This document shows, piece by piece, positions 1 to 9,548 of a stretch of 64,000 bases of DNA. Under the pieces are notes generated by a model. It worked only from the letters and a program-made list of their open reading frames with translations, was not told the DNA's origin and made no database searches. The stretch spans positions 361,490 to 425,489 of the forward strand of contig NZ_BMNN01000002.1 of NCBI RefSeq assembly GCF_014646575.1, read 5' to 3'. Made by a program: the position numbers and the translations under genes. Source of the stretch: Halopseudomonas pertucinogena (GTDB lineage Bacteria; Pseudomonadota; Gammaproteobacteria; Pseudomonadales; Pseudomonadaceae). Numbering within the stretch: the first letter of the stretch is position 1; each line of letters opens with the position of its first letter.

Positions 1-764
1 CGCCAGCTGACGGTCTGCTTCCACGGCCAGACCTTGTTGAGCGAGCCGATCAGCAGTCCGGTAGCTACCGCCATGGTGGCATTGCGGGCATGGTCCAGCA
101 ACCAGGACACCAGCCGCGCGAAGCTCAGCATGCCGACGCCACAGCCGGCGGCGAAGATCAACAGCATGGCAAGATCAAAACTGCGCACGGCGCCGAGGAT
201 CGTCGCGTACAGTCCCAGCAGCACCAGCACGAAGCTGCCGGAGATGCCCGGCAGGATCATCGCGCAGATGGCAATGGCACCGGCCAGGAAGATGAACAGC
301 GGAGCCGACGACCACTGGATCGGCGCGGCCACGGTGATCATGTAGGCAAAGGCCGTGCCCAGCGCCACCAGCAGCAGCGTCCAGATGTTCCAGCGGTGGA
401 CTTCACGCCCGACGATGTATACCGAGACCAGGATCAGCCCGAAGAAGAACGACCAGGTCAGCTCGCCATGTTCCTCAAGAAGATAGCCCAGCAGATTGGC
501 AAAGGCAGCGATACTGGTGAGCACCCCCGCGATCAGGCAGATCAGGAAGGTACCGTCTATAGCCCGCCAGGTACTGCGCAGCTCCCCCCGCAACAGCCAC
601 AGCAGCTTCTCCGGCGTACAGGCACCCAACGCCTTGAGCAGGCGCTCGTACACCCCGACTATCAGTGCGATGGTGCCACCGGAGACCCCCGGTACCACAT
701 CGGCGGCACCCATGGCCATGCCCTTGAAATAGATCAGCACATAGTCGAGGAAACGGTGATTCAA
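1..764 (-). CDS. DUF368 family polyprenyl-phosphate transporter-like membrane protein (partial)
   Basis: Multi-pass inner-membrane protein of the DUF368 family, some members of which are known as undecaprenyl-phosphate translocases (PopT type). The C-terminus runs off the window. The visible 254 residues open with [19 protein letters not shown] and carry the family's two related motifs, [11 protein letters not shown] near residue 22 and a second [10 protein letters not shown] about 150 residues later, separated by hydrophobic helices. I place the start at a TTG (762-764) whose bases overlap the pcm stop as TTGA, so translation is probably coupled to pcm. No ATG start fits the conserved N-terminus. 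In Pseudomonas this position beside pcm usually leads on to nlpD and rpoS, which would lie off the left edge. Family assignment is strong; the transported lipid is known for the family, not shown here. Confidence 0.85.
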   Translation of the reverse strand, partial: MNHRFLDYVLIYFKGMAMGAADVVPGVSGGTIALIVGVYERLLKALGACTPEKLLWLLRGELRSTWRAIDGTFLICLIAGVLTSIAAFANLLGYLLEEHGELTWSFFFGLILVSVYIVGREVHRWNIWTLLLVALGTAFAYMITVAAPIQWSSAPLFIFLAGAIAICAMILPGISGSFVLVLLGLYATILGAVRSFDLAMLLIFAAGCGVGMLSFARLVSWLLDHARNATMAVATGLLIGSLNKVWPWKQTVSW

Positions 765-1429
765 GTGTGTATTGCTCCGGACAAGAGGGGGACAAACCGT
801 ACCGGTTCGACCTGCTGACGGATGAATTGATCCCCATCACGTGTCACAAGGGTAAGAAATTGCTCCCTGGCGCCTACCGGAATGACCATCCGCCCGCGCT
901 CGGAGAGCTGGGCAAGCAGCTCGGCGGGAATCTCCGCCGGGGCAGCGGTGACCAGGATCGCATCGTAGGGCCCGTACTGGGGCCAGCCCCAGTTGCCGTC
1001 GGCGTGACGGTAGACCACATTGCGGATATCGATGTCCCGCAGTACCGCCTTGGCCCGTTCCTGAAGCGGCAGGATGCGCTCAACGGTGAACACGCGCTCC
1101 ACCACCTGCGCGAGGATCGCCGTCTGATAGCCCGAGCCGGTCCCGACTTCCAGCACCTTGTCCAGCGGCCCGCCACCCAGCAGCAGCTCGGTCATGCGCG
1201 CCACTATGTAGGGCTGGGACAGCGTCTGGTTATGGCCGATGGGCAGCGCCGTATCCTCATAGGCACGGTGTGCCAGCGCCTCGTCCACAAACAGGTGGCG
1301 GGGAGTACGACGGATCGCCTCCAGCACATTGAGGTCGCGGATGCCCTCCTCGAACAGGCGCTCCAGCAACCTTTCGCGGGTCCGCTGTGAGGTCATGCCT
1401 ATGCCGCTTTTCATCAGATCTTCACGCAC
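761..1429 (-). CDS. pcm: Protein-L-isoaspartate O-methyltransferase
   Basis: Cytosolic repair enzyme that methylates L-isoaspartyl residues in aged proteins using S-adenosylmethionine, which starts their return to L-aspartyl. The SAM-binding motif [11 protein letters not shown] lies near residues 92-102, after the family block [18 protein letters not shown], and the C-terminal VRFVPLL is also typical. The longest frame gives 222 residues from a GTG at 1429, which overlaps the surE stop by 8 bases. Later ATGs at 1414 and 1396 are possible, and the last gives the N-terminus [10 protein letters not shown] seen in Pseudomonas homologues. The gene belongs to the tightly packed minus-strand run ispF-truD-surE-pcm-DUF368, which has overlaps at every junction. 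Confidence 0.95.
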   Translation of the reverse strand: MREDLMKSGIGMTSQRTRERLLERLFEEGIRDLNVLEAIRRTPRHLFVDEALAHRAYEDTALPIGHNQTLSQPYIVARMTELLLGGGPLDKVLEVGTGSGYQTAILAQVVERVFTVERILPLQERAKAVLRDIDIRNVVYRHADGNWGWPQYGPYDAILVTAAPAEIPAELLAQLSERGRMVIPVGAREQFLTLVTRDGDQFIRQQVEPVRFVPLLSGAIHT

Positions 1430-2186
1430 CTTGCGCCACCCTCAAGTCACCCAGCCAGTCATTCAGGTGGTCGAACACCTCGTAGTGGGTCTTGTCGACC
1501 CGCAGCGGTGTCACCGAGACGTAGCCTTGCATCACCGCATTGAAATCGGTCCCGTCGCCGCCGTCCTCGGCATCGCCGGCCACCGAAATCCAGTAACCCT
1601 CCTTGCCGCGGGGGTCGGTCCATTTCACCGGCCGCGCTGCCCGCTGACGGTGGCCCAGACGGGTAAGCACTGCGCCCTTGATCCGGTCAAGGGGCAGATT
1701 GGGTATATTCACATTGAGCACGGTGCGCGGCGGCAGTTCCAGCTCGGCGTGGGCCTGCACCAGGCTGCGGGCAATGGACGCCGCTGCCACCAGGTTGTCG
1801 GTCTGGCGACCGACCAGCGAAAATGCCATGGCCGGACGGGACAGGAAGCGCCCCTCCAGCGCAGCGGCCACGGTCCCGGAATAGAGCACGTCATCGCCCA
1901 GGTTCGCGCCCAGGTTGATGCCGGATACCACCATATCGACGCTGTCCGGGAACAGCGCGTTGAGACCCAGATGCACACAGTCGGTCGGTGTGCCGTTGAG
2001 GCCGACGAAGCCGTTCTCCAGGTAGAAGGGGCGCAGCGGCTTGTCCAGAGTCAGGGCGCTGCTGGCGCCGCTGCGGTCCTCGTGGGGGGCAACCACCACA
2101 CAATCGGCATAGTCGTCCAGTGCGCCGTGCAGGGCCTTGAGGCCCGGCGCCAGCACACCATCATCATTGGCAATGAGAATACGCAT
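1422..2186 (-). CDS. surE: 5'/3'-nucleotidase SurE
   Basis: Metal-dependent survival-protein nucleotidase that removes phosphate from nucleoside monophosphates in the cytosol. The start [11 protein letters not shown] contains the acidic metal-binding pair of the family, and [19 protein letters not shown] (about residues 80-98) is the second conserved active-site block. At 254 residues it has normal family length. I reject an upstream start that would add 15 basic residues, because the ATG at 2184-2186 overlaps the truD stop (TGATG) and matches family N-termini. It sits between truD and pcm, the usual Pseudomonas arrangement. Confidence 0.96.
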   Translation of the reverse strand: MRILIANDDGVLAPGLKALHGALDDYADCVVVAPHEDRSGASSALTLDKPLRPFYLENGFVGLNGTPTDCVHLGLNALFPDSVDMVVSGINLGANLGDDVLYSGTVAAALEGRFLSRPAMAFSLVGRQTDNLVAAASIARSLVQAHAELELPPRTVLNVNIPNLPLDRIKGAVLTRLGHRQRAARPVKWTDPRGKEGYWISVAGDAEDGGDGTDFNAVMQGYVSVTPLRVDKTHYEVFDHLNDWLGDLRVAQGA

Positions 2187-3250
2187 CAGGTTTCGCTTTC
2201 CAGTCCGCCGCCCGGCTCGTCGTCGAGCCATACCAGCTCGTGCAGTACTGCAGTGGCAAAACAGCCGGTCGGCAGGGTGAATTCAATTTCAAGGCTGTCC
2301 ATTGCGGGATAATGCCACGTCAGGCCGGCAATGGGGAGTCGAAGAATCCGCCGCTGCTGCTCCAGACCGGCACTTTCCAGCCATTGGCACAGCTGGGGTT
2401 CGGTCTCGGCCAGGCGCCTTTCCAGCGCCAGCACCTCGCCGGAAACCGGCGCGGCGCCGCCGCCCCAGAGCGGACCGGTGACGTGGATATCCAGCTCGTC
2501 GAAACGCCGGTCGTCAGCCGCCAGCCGGTCGGCGGCGAAATGGCTGCGGCTGTCGGTGAATGCCAGACAGTCCCCGGGCTGAATGCGGTTCCAGCTGCCT
2601 TCGGCCACCCGCTGTGCCAGCAGCCTGTTGAACAGCAGGCTGCGCGCGGTCGACAGCAGCCGGGAACGGGTGCCCCGGGCCGGCGGCAGGCCACCACGCT
2701 CGGCCCACTGCCTGGCCTGTGGTACGTTGCCGCCGTCCCGGCCGAAGCGCTGGGGACCGAAATAGTTGGGTACGCCCTGCTCGGCAATGCGTTGCAGACG
2801 CTCATCGAGCCGGGCGTGTTCGGCCTGCAATGCGGTCAGGCGGATGACAAAGCGGTTGGCGCGGTGTGCGCCCCGCTGCAGTTTACGACTGTGCCGGCTG
2901 CTGGCCAGGCAGCGCAGCTGCTCGGTCCACAGCGGGGTGAAGTCCGGGTCTTCACGGCCCGGCAGTTGCAGGCTGAACCACTGGCTGGTGACTGCCCGAC
3001 GGTCCTTGATTCCGGAATAGCTGACATCGCGCAACTTCAGGCCGGCGCAGCGGGCCAGTTGTCTGGCGACATCTTCGGTATTCAGGTCACGCTTCTCGAT
3101 CAGCAGCCAGAGATGCTCCCCTGCTCCGCTGAGTTCGATGTCCAGGATCTCGGTGACCCTGAAATGCTCCGGCTCGGCCTTGAGCACCGCCCGGCCACAG
3201 GGTTCGCCATGGGCCCGGGGGCCCAGCCAGTCCTCCCGGTCGGCGCTCAC
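2186..3250 (-). CDS. truD: tRNA pseudouridine(13) synthase TruD
   Basis: Converts U13 of tRNA-Glu to pseudouridine. The diagnostic motif [14 protein letters not shown] carries the catalytic aspartate at about residue 83, and the later [15 protein letters not shown] block is also typical of TruD. At 354 residues it has normal length. The start codon is GTG (3248-3250), overlapping the ispF stop as GTGA, so the two are translationally coupled. It shares an operon with ispF upstream and surE downstream. Confidence 0.96.
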   Translation of the reverse strand: MSADREDWLGPRAHGEPCGRAVLKAEPEHFRVTEILDIELSGAGEHLWLLIEKRDLNTEDVARQLARCAGLKLRDVSYSGIKDRRAVTSQWFSLQLPGREDPDFTPLWTEQLRCLASSRHSRKLQRGAHRANRFVIRLTALQAEHARLDERLQRIAEQGVPNYFGPQRFGRDGGNVPQARQWAERGGLPPARGTRSRLLSTARSLLFNRLLAQRVAEGSWNRIQPGDCLAFTDSRSHFAADRLAADDRRFDELDIHVTGPLWGGGAAPVSGEVLALERRLAETEPQLCQWLESAGLEQQRRILRLPIAGLTWHYPAMDSLEIEFTLPTGCFATAVLHELVWLDDEPGGGLESET

Positions 3251-3720
3251 AGGGACAGCAGCAAGGCGACGGCGTGAACCTCTATGCCTTCCTTGCGGCC
3301 GACAAAGCCGAGGGATTCGGTAGTGGTCGCCTTGATGTTGACCTGATCGAGTCCAACCTGCAGATCACTGGCCACCCGCTCCCGCATGGCCTCGATATGC
3401 GGCGCCAGCTTCGGCGCCTGGGCGGCGATGGTGATATCGGTATTGCCGACCTTCCAGCCCCTGGCATGTACCAGCTGCAGCGCATGGCGCAGCAGTACCC
3501 GGCTGTCGGCGCCCTTGAACTGCGGATCGGTGTCGGGGAAGTGCCGGCCGATGTCACCCAGCGCGGCGGCACCCAGAATCGCGTCGGTCAGCGCGTGCAG
3601 CACCACGTCACCGTCGGAATGGGCCACCAGGCCGCGGTCATGGGGGATCTGGACCCCGCCCAGAGTGATGTAATCGCCCTCACCAAACCGGTGAACGTCG
3701 TAACCGTGACCAATACGCAT
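3247..3720 (-). CDS. ispF: 2-C-methyl-D-erythritol 2,4-cyclodiphosphate synthase
   Basis: Fifth step of the MEP isoprenoid pathway: cyclises CDP-methylerythritol 2-phosphate with release of CMP. The N-terminus [12 protein letters not shown] gives the zinc ligands Asp8 and His10, [18 protein letters not shown] gives His42, and [11 protein letters not shown] is the conserved substrate loop. At 157 residues it has the standard length. It is the first gene of the minus-strand truD-surE-pcm run. The segment upstream is the hairpin-rich tandem repeat, so the operon promoter must lie close to 3721-3800 or be embedded in the repeat. Confidence 0.97.
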   Translation of the reverse strand: MRIGHGYDVHRFGEGDYITLGGVQIPHDRGLVAHSDGDVVLHALTDAILGAAALGDIGRHFPDTDPQFKGADSRVLLRHALQLVHARGWKVGNTDITIAAQAPKLAPHIEAMRERVASDLQVGLDQVNIKATTTESLGFVGRKEGIEVHAVALLLSL

Positions 3721-3802
3721 GGAATACCTGCCGAGCTGAAAAACGAAGGGGGGATATTACCGTGTCCGGGTTACCGGAAGAAGTGGCTGATGGTCCCCGA
3801 AA

Positions 3803-4225
3803 GGCCGGGTTCCACCCCGGCCACGCGGGTTGCAGCCAGTTCGCTGCGTCGAGATGGAACTCGACGCTCCCAAAGACACCCCGCCCGGGAGGGCCGGGTT
3901 CCATCCCGGCCACGCGGTTGCAGCCAGCTCGCTGCGTCGAGATGGAACGCGACGCTCCCAAAGACACACCGCCCGGGAGGGCCGGGCTCCAGCCCGGCCA
4001 TGCGGGTTGCAGCCAGTTCGCTGCGTCGAGATGGAACTCGACGATCCCCAGGGCACACCGCCCGGGAGGGCCGGGCTCCAGCCCGGCCACGCGGGTTGCA
4101 GCCAGCTCGCTGCGTCGAGATGGAACGCGACGCTCCCAAAGGCACGCCGCCCGGGAGGGCCGGGTTCCATCCCGGCCACGGGGGCTGCAGTTACCTCCGA
4201 TCGTCGAGATGGAACTCGACCATCC
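3803..4225. repeat. Five imperfect tandem copies of an 88-89 bp two-hairpin unit
   Basis: Copies begin at about 3803, 3892, 3980, 4069 and 4158, giving spacings of 89, 88, 89 and 89. Each unit holds two short inverted repeats with six-base loops: one of the GGCCGGG/CCCGGCC type and one of the GTCGAG/CTCGAC type. The loops are mostly ATGGAA or its complement TTCCAT. The array fills the gap between ispF and fghA. Long open frames cross it on both strands because the unit length is close to a multiple of three, but they look like repeat artefacts. Similar hairpins recur at 51136-51260. Confidence 0.85.
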
Positions 4226-4244
4226 AGGTTGCGCAGCTCAGCAG

Positions 4245-5099
4245 TCAGATACAGCCCAGCGCCTGCGCATGATGCCGCAGGTGGTCATCAATGAAGGTGG
4301 AGATGAAGAAGTAACTGTGGTCATAGCCCGGCTGACGGCGCAGCGTCAACGGGTGCCCGGCCGCCGCGGCCGCCGCTTCCAGCGCCTCCGGCTTGAGCTG
4401 CTCGGCGAGGAAGTTGTCCGCATCACCCTGATCCACCAGCAGCGGCAGACGCTCCTCGGCGTTGGCGATCAGCTCGCAGGTATCCCACTGCTTCCACTGT
4501 TCCCGATCGTCACCCAGGTAATTGCCGAAGGCCTTGTGGCCCCAGGGGCAGTTGATCGGGTTGGTGATCGGCGCAAAGGCCGATACCGACTGGTAGCGCC
4601 CCGGGTTCTTCAACGCGCAGATCAGCGCCCCATGGCCACCCATGGAGTGACCGCTGATGGCGCGCCTGTCCGAAACCGGGAAGTTGCCTTCGATCAGGCC
4701 CGGCAGCTCCTGCACCACGTAGTCGTACATCTGGTAGTGCCGCGCCCAGGGCTGCTGGGTGGCGTTGACGTAGAAGCCCGCCCCCAGACCGAAGTCCCAG
4801 GCGCCCTCCGGGTCATCGGCCACGCCCTCGCCCCGCGGGCTGGTATCCGGCGCGACAACGACCATGCCCAGCTCCGCCGCCATGCGCTGGGCGCCGGCCT
4901 TCTGCACGAAGTTCTCGTCGTTGCAGGTCAGCCCGGACAGCCAGTACAGCACCGGCAGCGGTTTGCCCTGATCCGCCTGCGGCGGCAGGTAGATGGCGAA
5001 GATCATGTCGCAGCCCAGCACCTGGGAGCGGTGCCGGTAACGCTTCTGCCAGCCACCAAAACACTTGTTGGCTGACACCAGTTCAATAGCAGAGTCCAT
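4245..5099 (-). CDS. fghA: S-formylglutathione hydrolase
   Basis: Serine esterase that hydrolyses S-formylglutathione to formate and glutathione, the second step of glutathione-dependent formaldehyde detoxification. At 284 residues it has family length. The nucleophile elbow GHSMGGHGA places Ser at about residue 152, the oxyanion region is [13 protein letters not shown], and the catalytic His lies in GYDHSYFF near the C-terminus. It lies 33 bases downstream of adhC on the same strand, so the two form an operon. The same pair, next to ispF, is found in P. aeruginosa. Confidence 0.95.
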   Translation of the reverse strand: MDSAIELVSANKCFGGWQKRYRHRSQVLGCDMIFAIYLPPQADQGKPLPVLYWLSGLTCNDENFVQKAGAQRMAAELGMVVVAPDTSPRGEGVADDPEGAWDFGLGAGFYVNATQQPWARHYQMYDYVVQELPGLIEGNFPVSDRRAISGHSMGGHGALICALKNPGRYQSVSAFAPITNPINCPWGHKAFGNYLGDDREQWKQWDTCELIANAEERLPLLVDQGDADNFLAEQLKPEALEAAAAAAGHPLTLRRQPGYDHSYFFISTFIDDHLRHHAQALGCI

Positions 5100-5132
5100 T
5101 ACAGATTCTCCTGTTCGTGATCCCAGGGGTGA

Positions 5133-6248
<1,116 letters not shown>

Positions 6249-6331
6249 CTACCTCCATCCTGATGAATACTTGGGGACCCATAGTGTAGTAAACCGTCTC
6301 CTCATGGATAATAGCCCCGCAAACAAAACAT

Positions 6332-6352
6332 TATTGCCACATGGGGACAATA
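6332..6352. promoter_or_regulatory. Candidate LysR-type operator TATTG-N11-CAATA
   Basis: A perfect 5-base dyad, TATTG at 6332-6336 and CAATA at 6348-6352, separated by 11 bases, sits in the 109-base adhC-LysR gap and ends two bases before the LysR start codon. The spacing is that of LysR-family boxes (T-N11-A core). Its position over the regulator's own translation start suggests autoregulation. Whether it also controls adhC is inference. Confidence 0.5.
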
Positions 6353-6354
6353 GG

Positions 6355-7251
6355 ATGAGTGACTGGAGCGGACTGGATGAGTTTGTCGGCGTGGCTGAGC
6401 TGGGCAGCTTCAGCGGAGCGGCGCGACGGCTCGGCGTATCCTCCTCCCATGTCAGCCGCCAGATCGCCCGACTTGAGGAACGCCTGCAGACGCGACTGTT
6501 CTACCGTAGCACTCGCAAGGTCACGCTTACCGAGGCCGGGCAGACGTTCCTGCAGCACTGTCAGCGACTGCAGGACGCCCGGGACGAGGCCATGCAGGCG
6601 GTCACCGACCTGTCCAGCGAACCGAAGGGTCCGCTGCGCATGACCTGCTCGGTAGCCTACGGCGAGGAGTTCATCATGCCGCTGGTCAACGACTTCCTGG
6701 AAAGATACCCCCGGCTGCGCATCGAGATGACCCTCACCAACCAGACGCTGGACCTGCTGCATGGCCAGTTCGACCTGGCCATCCGCCTCGGGCGGCTGCA
6801 GGACTCCCGGCTGGTCGCTACCCGTCTGGCACCGCGGCGCATGTATCTGTGCGCCGCTCCAGCTTATCTGGACCACCACGGCGCGCCGCACAGCCTGTCC
6901 GAGCTGCCCCGGCACAACTGCCTGATCGGCAGCAGCGACACATGGAGCTTCGCCGAAGCCGGGCGCGAGATAGAAGTACGGGTACAGGGCAACTGGCGCT
7001 GCAACAGTGGCCGGACGGTGCTGGACGCGGCACTGCGCGGCATCGGACTCTGTCAGCTGCCCGACTACTACGTGGGAGAGCATCTGCGCAGCGGTGCCCT
7101 GCGCTCCCTGCTGAGCCAGCACCAGCCGCCGCACACCGCCGTCTGGGCGCTCTATCCGCAACAGCGCCATCTGTCACCCAAGGTACGCAAGCTGGTGGAC
7201 CACCTCAGGCGTGAACTGATGCAGCGCCCGGAATATCAGGAAAGCTACTGA
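6355..7251 (+). CDS. gfnR: LysR-family regulator, probable formaldehyde-detoxification regulator (GfnR-like)
   Basis: A 298-residue LysR protein. The N-terminal winged helix-turn-helix spans about residues 3-62 (GSFSGAARRLGVSSSHVSRQ recognition region, then LEERLQTRLFYRSTRKVTLTEAG), followed by a substrate-binding-like co-inducer domain from about 90 onward. I start at ATG 6355 (MSDWSGLDEF); the longer upstream frame overlaps adhC and has no family resemblance. Position supports the name: in P. aeruginosa the LysR gene divergent from adhC-fghA is gfnR, which activates formaldehyde detoxification. Function is therefore assigned by family plus synteny, not by any residue unique to GfnR. Confidence 0.75.
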   Translation: MSDWSGLDEFVGVAELGSFSGAARRLGVSSSHVSRQIARLEERLQTRLFYRSTRKVTLTEAGQTFLQHCQRLQDARDEAMQAVTDLSSEPKGPLRMTCSVAYGEEFIMPLVNDFLERYPRLRIEMTLTNQTLDLLHGQFDLAIRLGRLQDSRLVATRLAPRRMYLCAAPAYLDHHGAPHSLSELPRHNCLIGSSDTWSFAEAGREIEVRVQGNWRCNSGRTVLDAALRGIGLCQLPDYYVGEHLRSGALRSLLSQHQPPHTAVWALYPQQRHLSPKVRKLVDHLRRELMQRPEYQESY

Positions 7252-7260
7252 GATTGAGTG

Positions 7261-7411
7261 CAGGCCGTGCTGGGGCGCAGCACCTGGGAGTCTCCGTCGT
7301 TGCGCTGGTGCGCCCCTGATACGACCGTTTGATGCCATGGATGGCATCAACGAGCCTACATGGATGTATTCACGGCGCGTCGTAGCAGGGGCGTACCAGC
7401 GCAACGGCCTG
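7261..7411. repeat. MITE-like palindromic element
   Basis: Two 20-base arms at 7299-7318 and 7386-7405 are inverted repeats with one mismatch. Outside them, CAGGCCGT at 7261-7268 pairs with ACGGCCTG at 7404-7411. Between the arms is an inner palindrome, TGATGCCA-TGGA-TGGCATCA, at about 7331-7350. No open frame of note lies inside. It occupies the gap between the LysR gene and the DUF4168 gene. From memory, similar non-coding elements are scattered in Pseudomonas and Halomonas genomes; I cannot test copy number here. Confidence 0.6.
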
Positions 7412-7446
7412 CACACGCCAAGCAATAGAAGTCACCACTCAGGCAC

Positions 7447-7470
7447 AAAAAAGGGAGCCCTCAGGCTCCC
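7447..7470 (-). terminator. Rho-independent terminator of the DUF4168 gene
   Basis: Perfect 7-base stem GGGAGCC/GGCTCCC (7453-7459 with 7464-7470) and a 4-base loop. Read on the minus strand it is followed by a run of T (A-run at 7447-7452). It lies 19 bases past the stop of the gene that ends at 7489. Confidence 0.85.
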
Positions 7471-7488
7471 CTTCTCACCGCACCGCGA

Positions 7489-7866
7489 TCAGCGATGGCT
7501 TTCGGCACGCTGCTGCAGCTCGGGGTCGGTCTGCATGCGGGTAGCAATCTCGTTATAGGTGGCCACGTCCAGGTCCGCGTCCTGAACCGCTTCGACCATT
7601 TTCTCCTGGGCTTCCAGCTGGAGCTTCTGCGCTTCTTCCTGATCTTCGGCCTTGCTCAGCTTCTCGGAGAACTCGTCACGCAGCTCGGCCACTTCCTTGT
7701 CCGCCTCGACAAACTTCTTCAGGTTGTCATCGCTGATCGGGGCGGCGGCCGGCTGACCCTGCTGGTACTGCTGCGGAGCACCCTCAGCCTGGGCCATGAC
7801 AGCGGGAGCACCCAGGCCGAAGGTGGCAAAGGCGATGGCAGCGGTCAGTGTCTTGAGGTTATTCAT
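7489..7866 (-). CDS. Exported DUF4168 domain protein
   Basis: A 125-residue protein with a clear Sec signal peptide (MNNLKTLTAAIAFATFGLGAPAVMAQA), a Gln-rich linker, and a charged helical DUF4168 domain (ISDDNLKKFVEADKEVAELR onward). I start at ATG 7866, which is preceded by a good AAGGAGAT ribosome site; the longer frame adds 29 implausible residues. Its own terminator lies just downstream. The function of DUF4168 proteins is not established; they are small periplasmic helical proteins. It is divergent from the histidine kinase gene at 8034. Confidence 0.8.
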   Translation of the reverse strand: MNNLKTLTAAIAFATFGLGAPAVMAQAEGAPQQYQQGQPAAAPISDDNLKKFVEADKEVAELRDEFSEKLSKAEDQEEAQKLQLEAQEKMVEAVQDADLDVATYNEIATRMQTDPELQQRAESHR

Positions 7867-8033
7867 GGGTCGATCTCCTTCTGTTGAAAGTAACCCAACC
7901 CTTCCACGAAGCGTGCCAGTCTGACGAAAACACGAGTAACTCATTGATAACAAACAGTTAGTAAATTATATGCGTACCGCTGGGGAATCCCGCAGCCCGG
8001 CCAGGGTCCGAGGATCATGTATACAAAATACAC

Positions 8034-9548
8034 ATGAGAAAAAAAGACCCGGTCAAAATGAATACAACTGCCCCTCCCTCCTACCGCTTTGGCATCAGCG
8101 GCCTGCAGCGCTCCCTGCTCCTGTTCGTGGTACTGCCCATTGTCCTGCTCACCGCCCTGGGCATCCGCTTCGGACTGGGCCAGGCCAATCAGTTCCAGGA
8201 GAAGCGCCTGAAGAATGACCTGGAGCTGATCGGCCGCGCGATCAGCCTGCCGGTGGGCAATGCGCTGAACAAGGGCGACATGCACGCCGTCGAGCTGGCG
8301 CTGGGCTCGGTGTTCGTCCTTGGTGAAGTCTATGGCGCCTCGGTATTTGACGCCGCCGGCAATCGCATCGCCTCCGCGGGGATCACCGAGAGCGATCTGA
8401 CCGGCACCACCATTCCCGACCGCATCCGCAGCACCGGCGAGGGGCAGGAAGCCTTCAGCCGGGTCGGTGGCCGCCATCTGTTCTCGCACTTCCTGCCGCT
8501 GTTCGATACCGCCGGGCAGATCCAGGGGCTGATCCAGATTACCCGCCGCGCCAGTGATTTCGGTCATGCGCTGCAGCAGCTGACCATCATCGCCTGGCTG
8601 GTATGGGGAGTGTTCAGTCTGGTGATCCTCGCTGGCGTGCTGCTCGGACACTATGGCGGCGTCGGCCGTCACGTCGACAAGCTGCTGGAGCACATGCAGC
8701 GGGTAGCGGCCGGTGATCTGTCCCACCGTGCCGCCCTCGACGGGCCCAGCGAGGTAGCCAGCCTGGCACTGGGCCTGAACCGGATGCTGGACAGCATCGA
8801 GCAGGCCAACCGGCAGCTGGAGGCCCACCAGGCAGCCGAAACCCAGCTGCTGGCCCAGCTGAAGGACAACGAGAAGATGGCCGCCATCGGCAGCATGGCC
8901 AGCGGCATCGCCCATGAGCTGGGCGCACCACTGAGCGTGATTGACGGTCGTGCCCGACGCCTGGAGCGCTCGGCCAATCTGGACGAGCAGCAGCTGCACA
9001 ACCTGGCCGGCATCCGCAGCCAGGTCAGCCGGCTGACCCGCACCGTCAACCAGTTGCTGGACTATTGCCGTCCCACCGCCATCCGCCTGCGCGACCTCAC
9101 GCCCGCGGTACTCATCGAGACCGCCGTGGAAGCCATCCGCCCGGAGCTCGAGGCCGCCGGGCGGGCGCTGCACAGCCACATCGAGGCCGACCTGCCGACC
9201 TTCCGCGGCGATGGCGGACGGCTGGAGCTGGCCTTGCTGAACCTGCTGCGCAACGCTCTCCAGGCGTCCCGCTCCGCCATCACCATCCATGCCGTCGAGG
9301 AACGGCAGCAGCTGTGCATACGCATTACCGACGACGGGCCGGGCCTGCCGGACCACGCGCTGGAGACCCTGCTCGAACCCTTCTTCACCACCAAGTCACC
9401 TGGTGAGGGTACCGGCCTGGGGCTGGCCATCGTCCAGGCGGTGGCCGAGGAACACGGCGGAAGCCTGCAGCTGCGCAACCGACCGACCGGGGGATGCGAA
9501 GCGTCACTGTGCCTGCCACTGACCAGGGAGGAACCGAACCATGGGTAA
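8034..9548 (+). CDS. Sensor histidine kinase
   Basis: A 504-residue membrane kinase. There is a TM helix at about 24-44, a periplasmic sensor of about 140 residues with a Cache-like FDAAGNRIASAG stretch, a second TM near 185-207, a HAMP segment, and a short coiled coil. The HisKA box GIAHELGAPLSVI has the phospho-His near residue 295, and an ATPase domain follows with N, G1 (DDGPGLPDHA) and G2 (GEGTGLGLAIVQ) boxes. It overlaps the response-regulator gene by 8 bases, so the two are a cognate pair. The start could instead be ATG 8058, as neither ATG has a strong ribosome site. The signal is unknown. The adjacent efflux operon is the obvious candidate target. Confidence 0.88.
   Translation: MRKKDPVKMNTTAPPSYRFGISGLQRSLLLFVVLPIVLLTALGIRFGLGQANQFQEKRLKNDLELIGRAISLPVGNALNKGDMHAVELALGSVFVLGEVYGASVFDAAGNRIASAGITESDLTGTTIPDRIRSTGEGQEAFSRVGGRHLFSHFLPLFDTAGQIQGLIQITRRASDFGHALQQLTIIAWLVWGVFSLVILAGVLLGHYGGVGRHVDKLLEHMQRVAAGDLSHRAALDGPSEVASLALGLNRMLDSIEQANRQLEAHQAAETQLLAQLKDNEKMAAIGSMASGIAHELGAPLSVIDGRARRLERSANLDEQQLHNLAGIRSQVSRLTRTVNQLLDYCRPTAIRLRDLTPAVLIETAVEAIRPELEAAGRALHSHIEADLPTFRGDGGRLELALLNLLRNALQASRSAITIHAVEERQQLCIRITDDGPGLPDHALETLLEPFFTTKSPGEGTGLGLAIVQAVAEEHGGSLQLRNRPTGGCEASLCLPLTREEPNHG

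Noticed and set aside
2240..3277. Plus-strand open frames opposite truD, surE and pcm
   Set aside because: They are antisense shadows of conserved genes, common in high-GC DNA, with no protein-family signal.
3803..4225. Possible CRISPR array
   Set aside because: The whole 88-89 bp unit is repeated with no unique spacers, and no cas gene is present.
3680..4294. Long open frames on both strands across the ispF-fghA gap
   Set aside because: They are translations of the 88-89 bp tandem repeat, periodic and without family resemblance or ribosome sites.
7867..7960. TGGCACG near 7915 as a sigma-54 promoter of the DUF4168 gene
   Set aside because: The -12 position lacks the GC pair at the required spacing.
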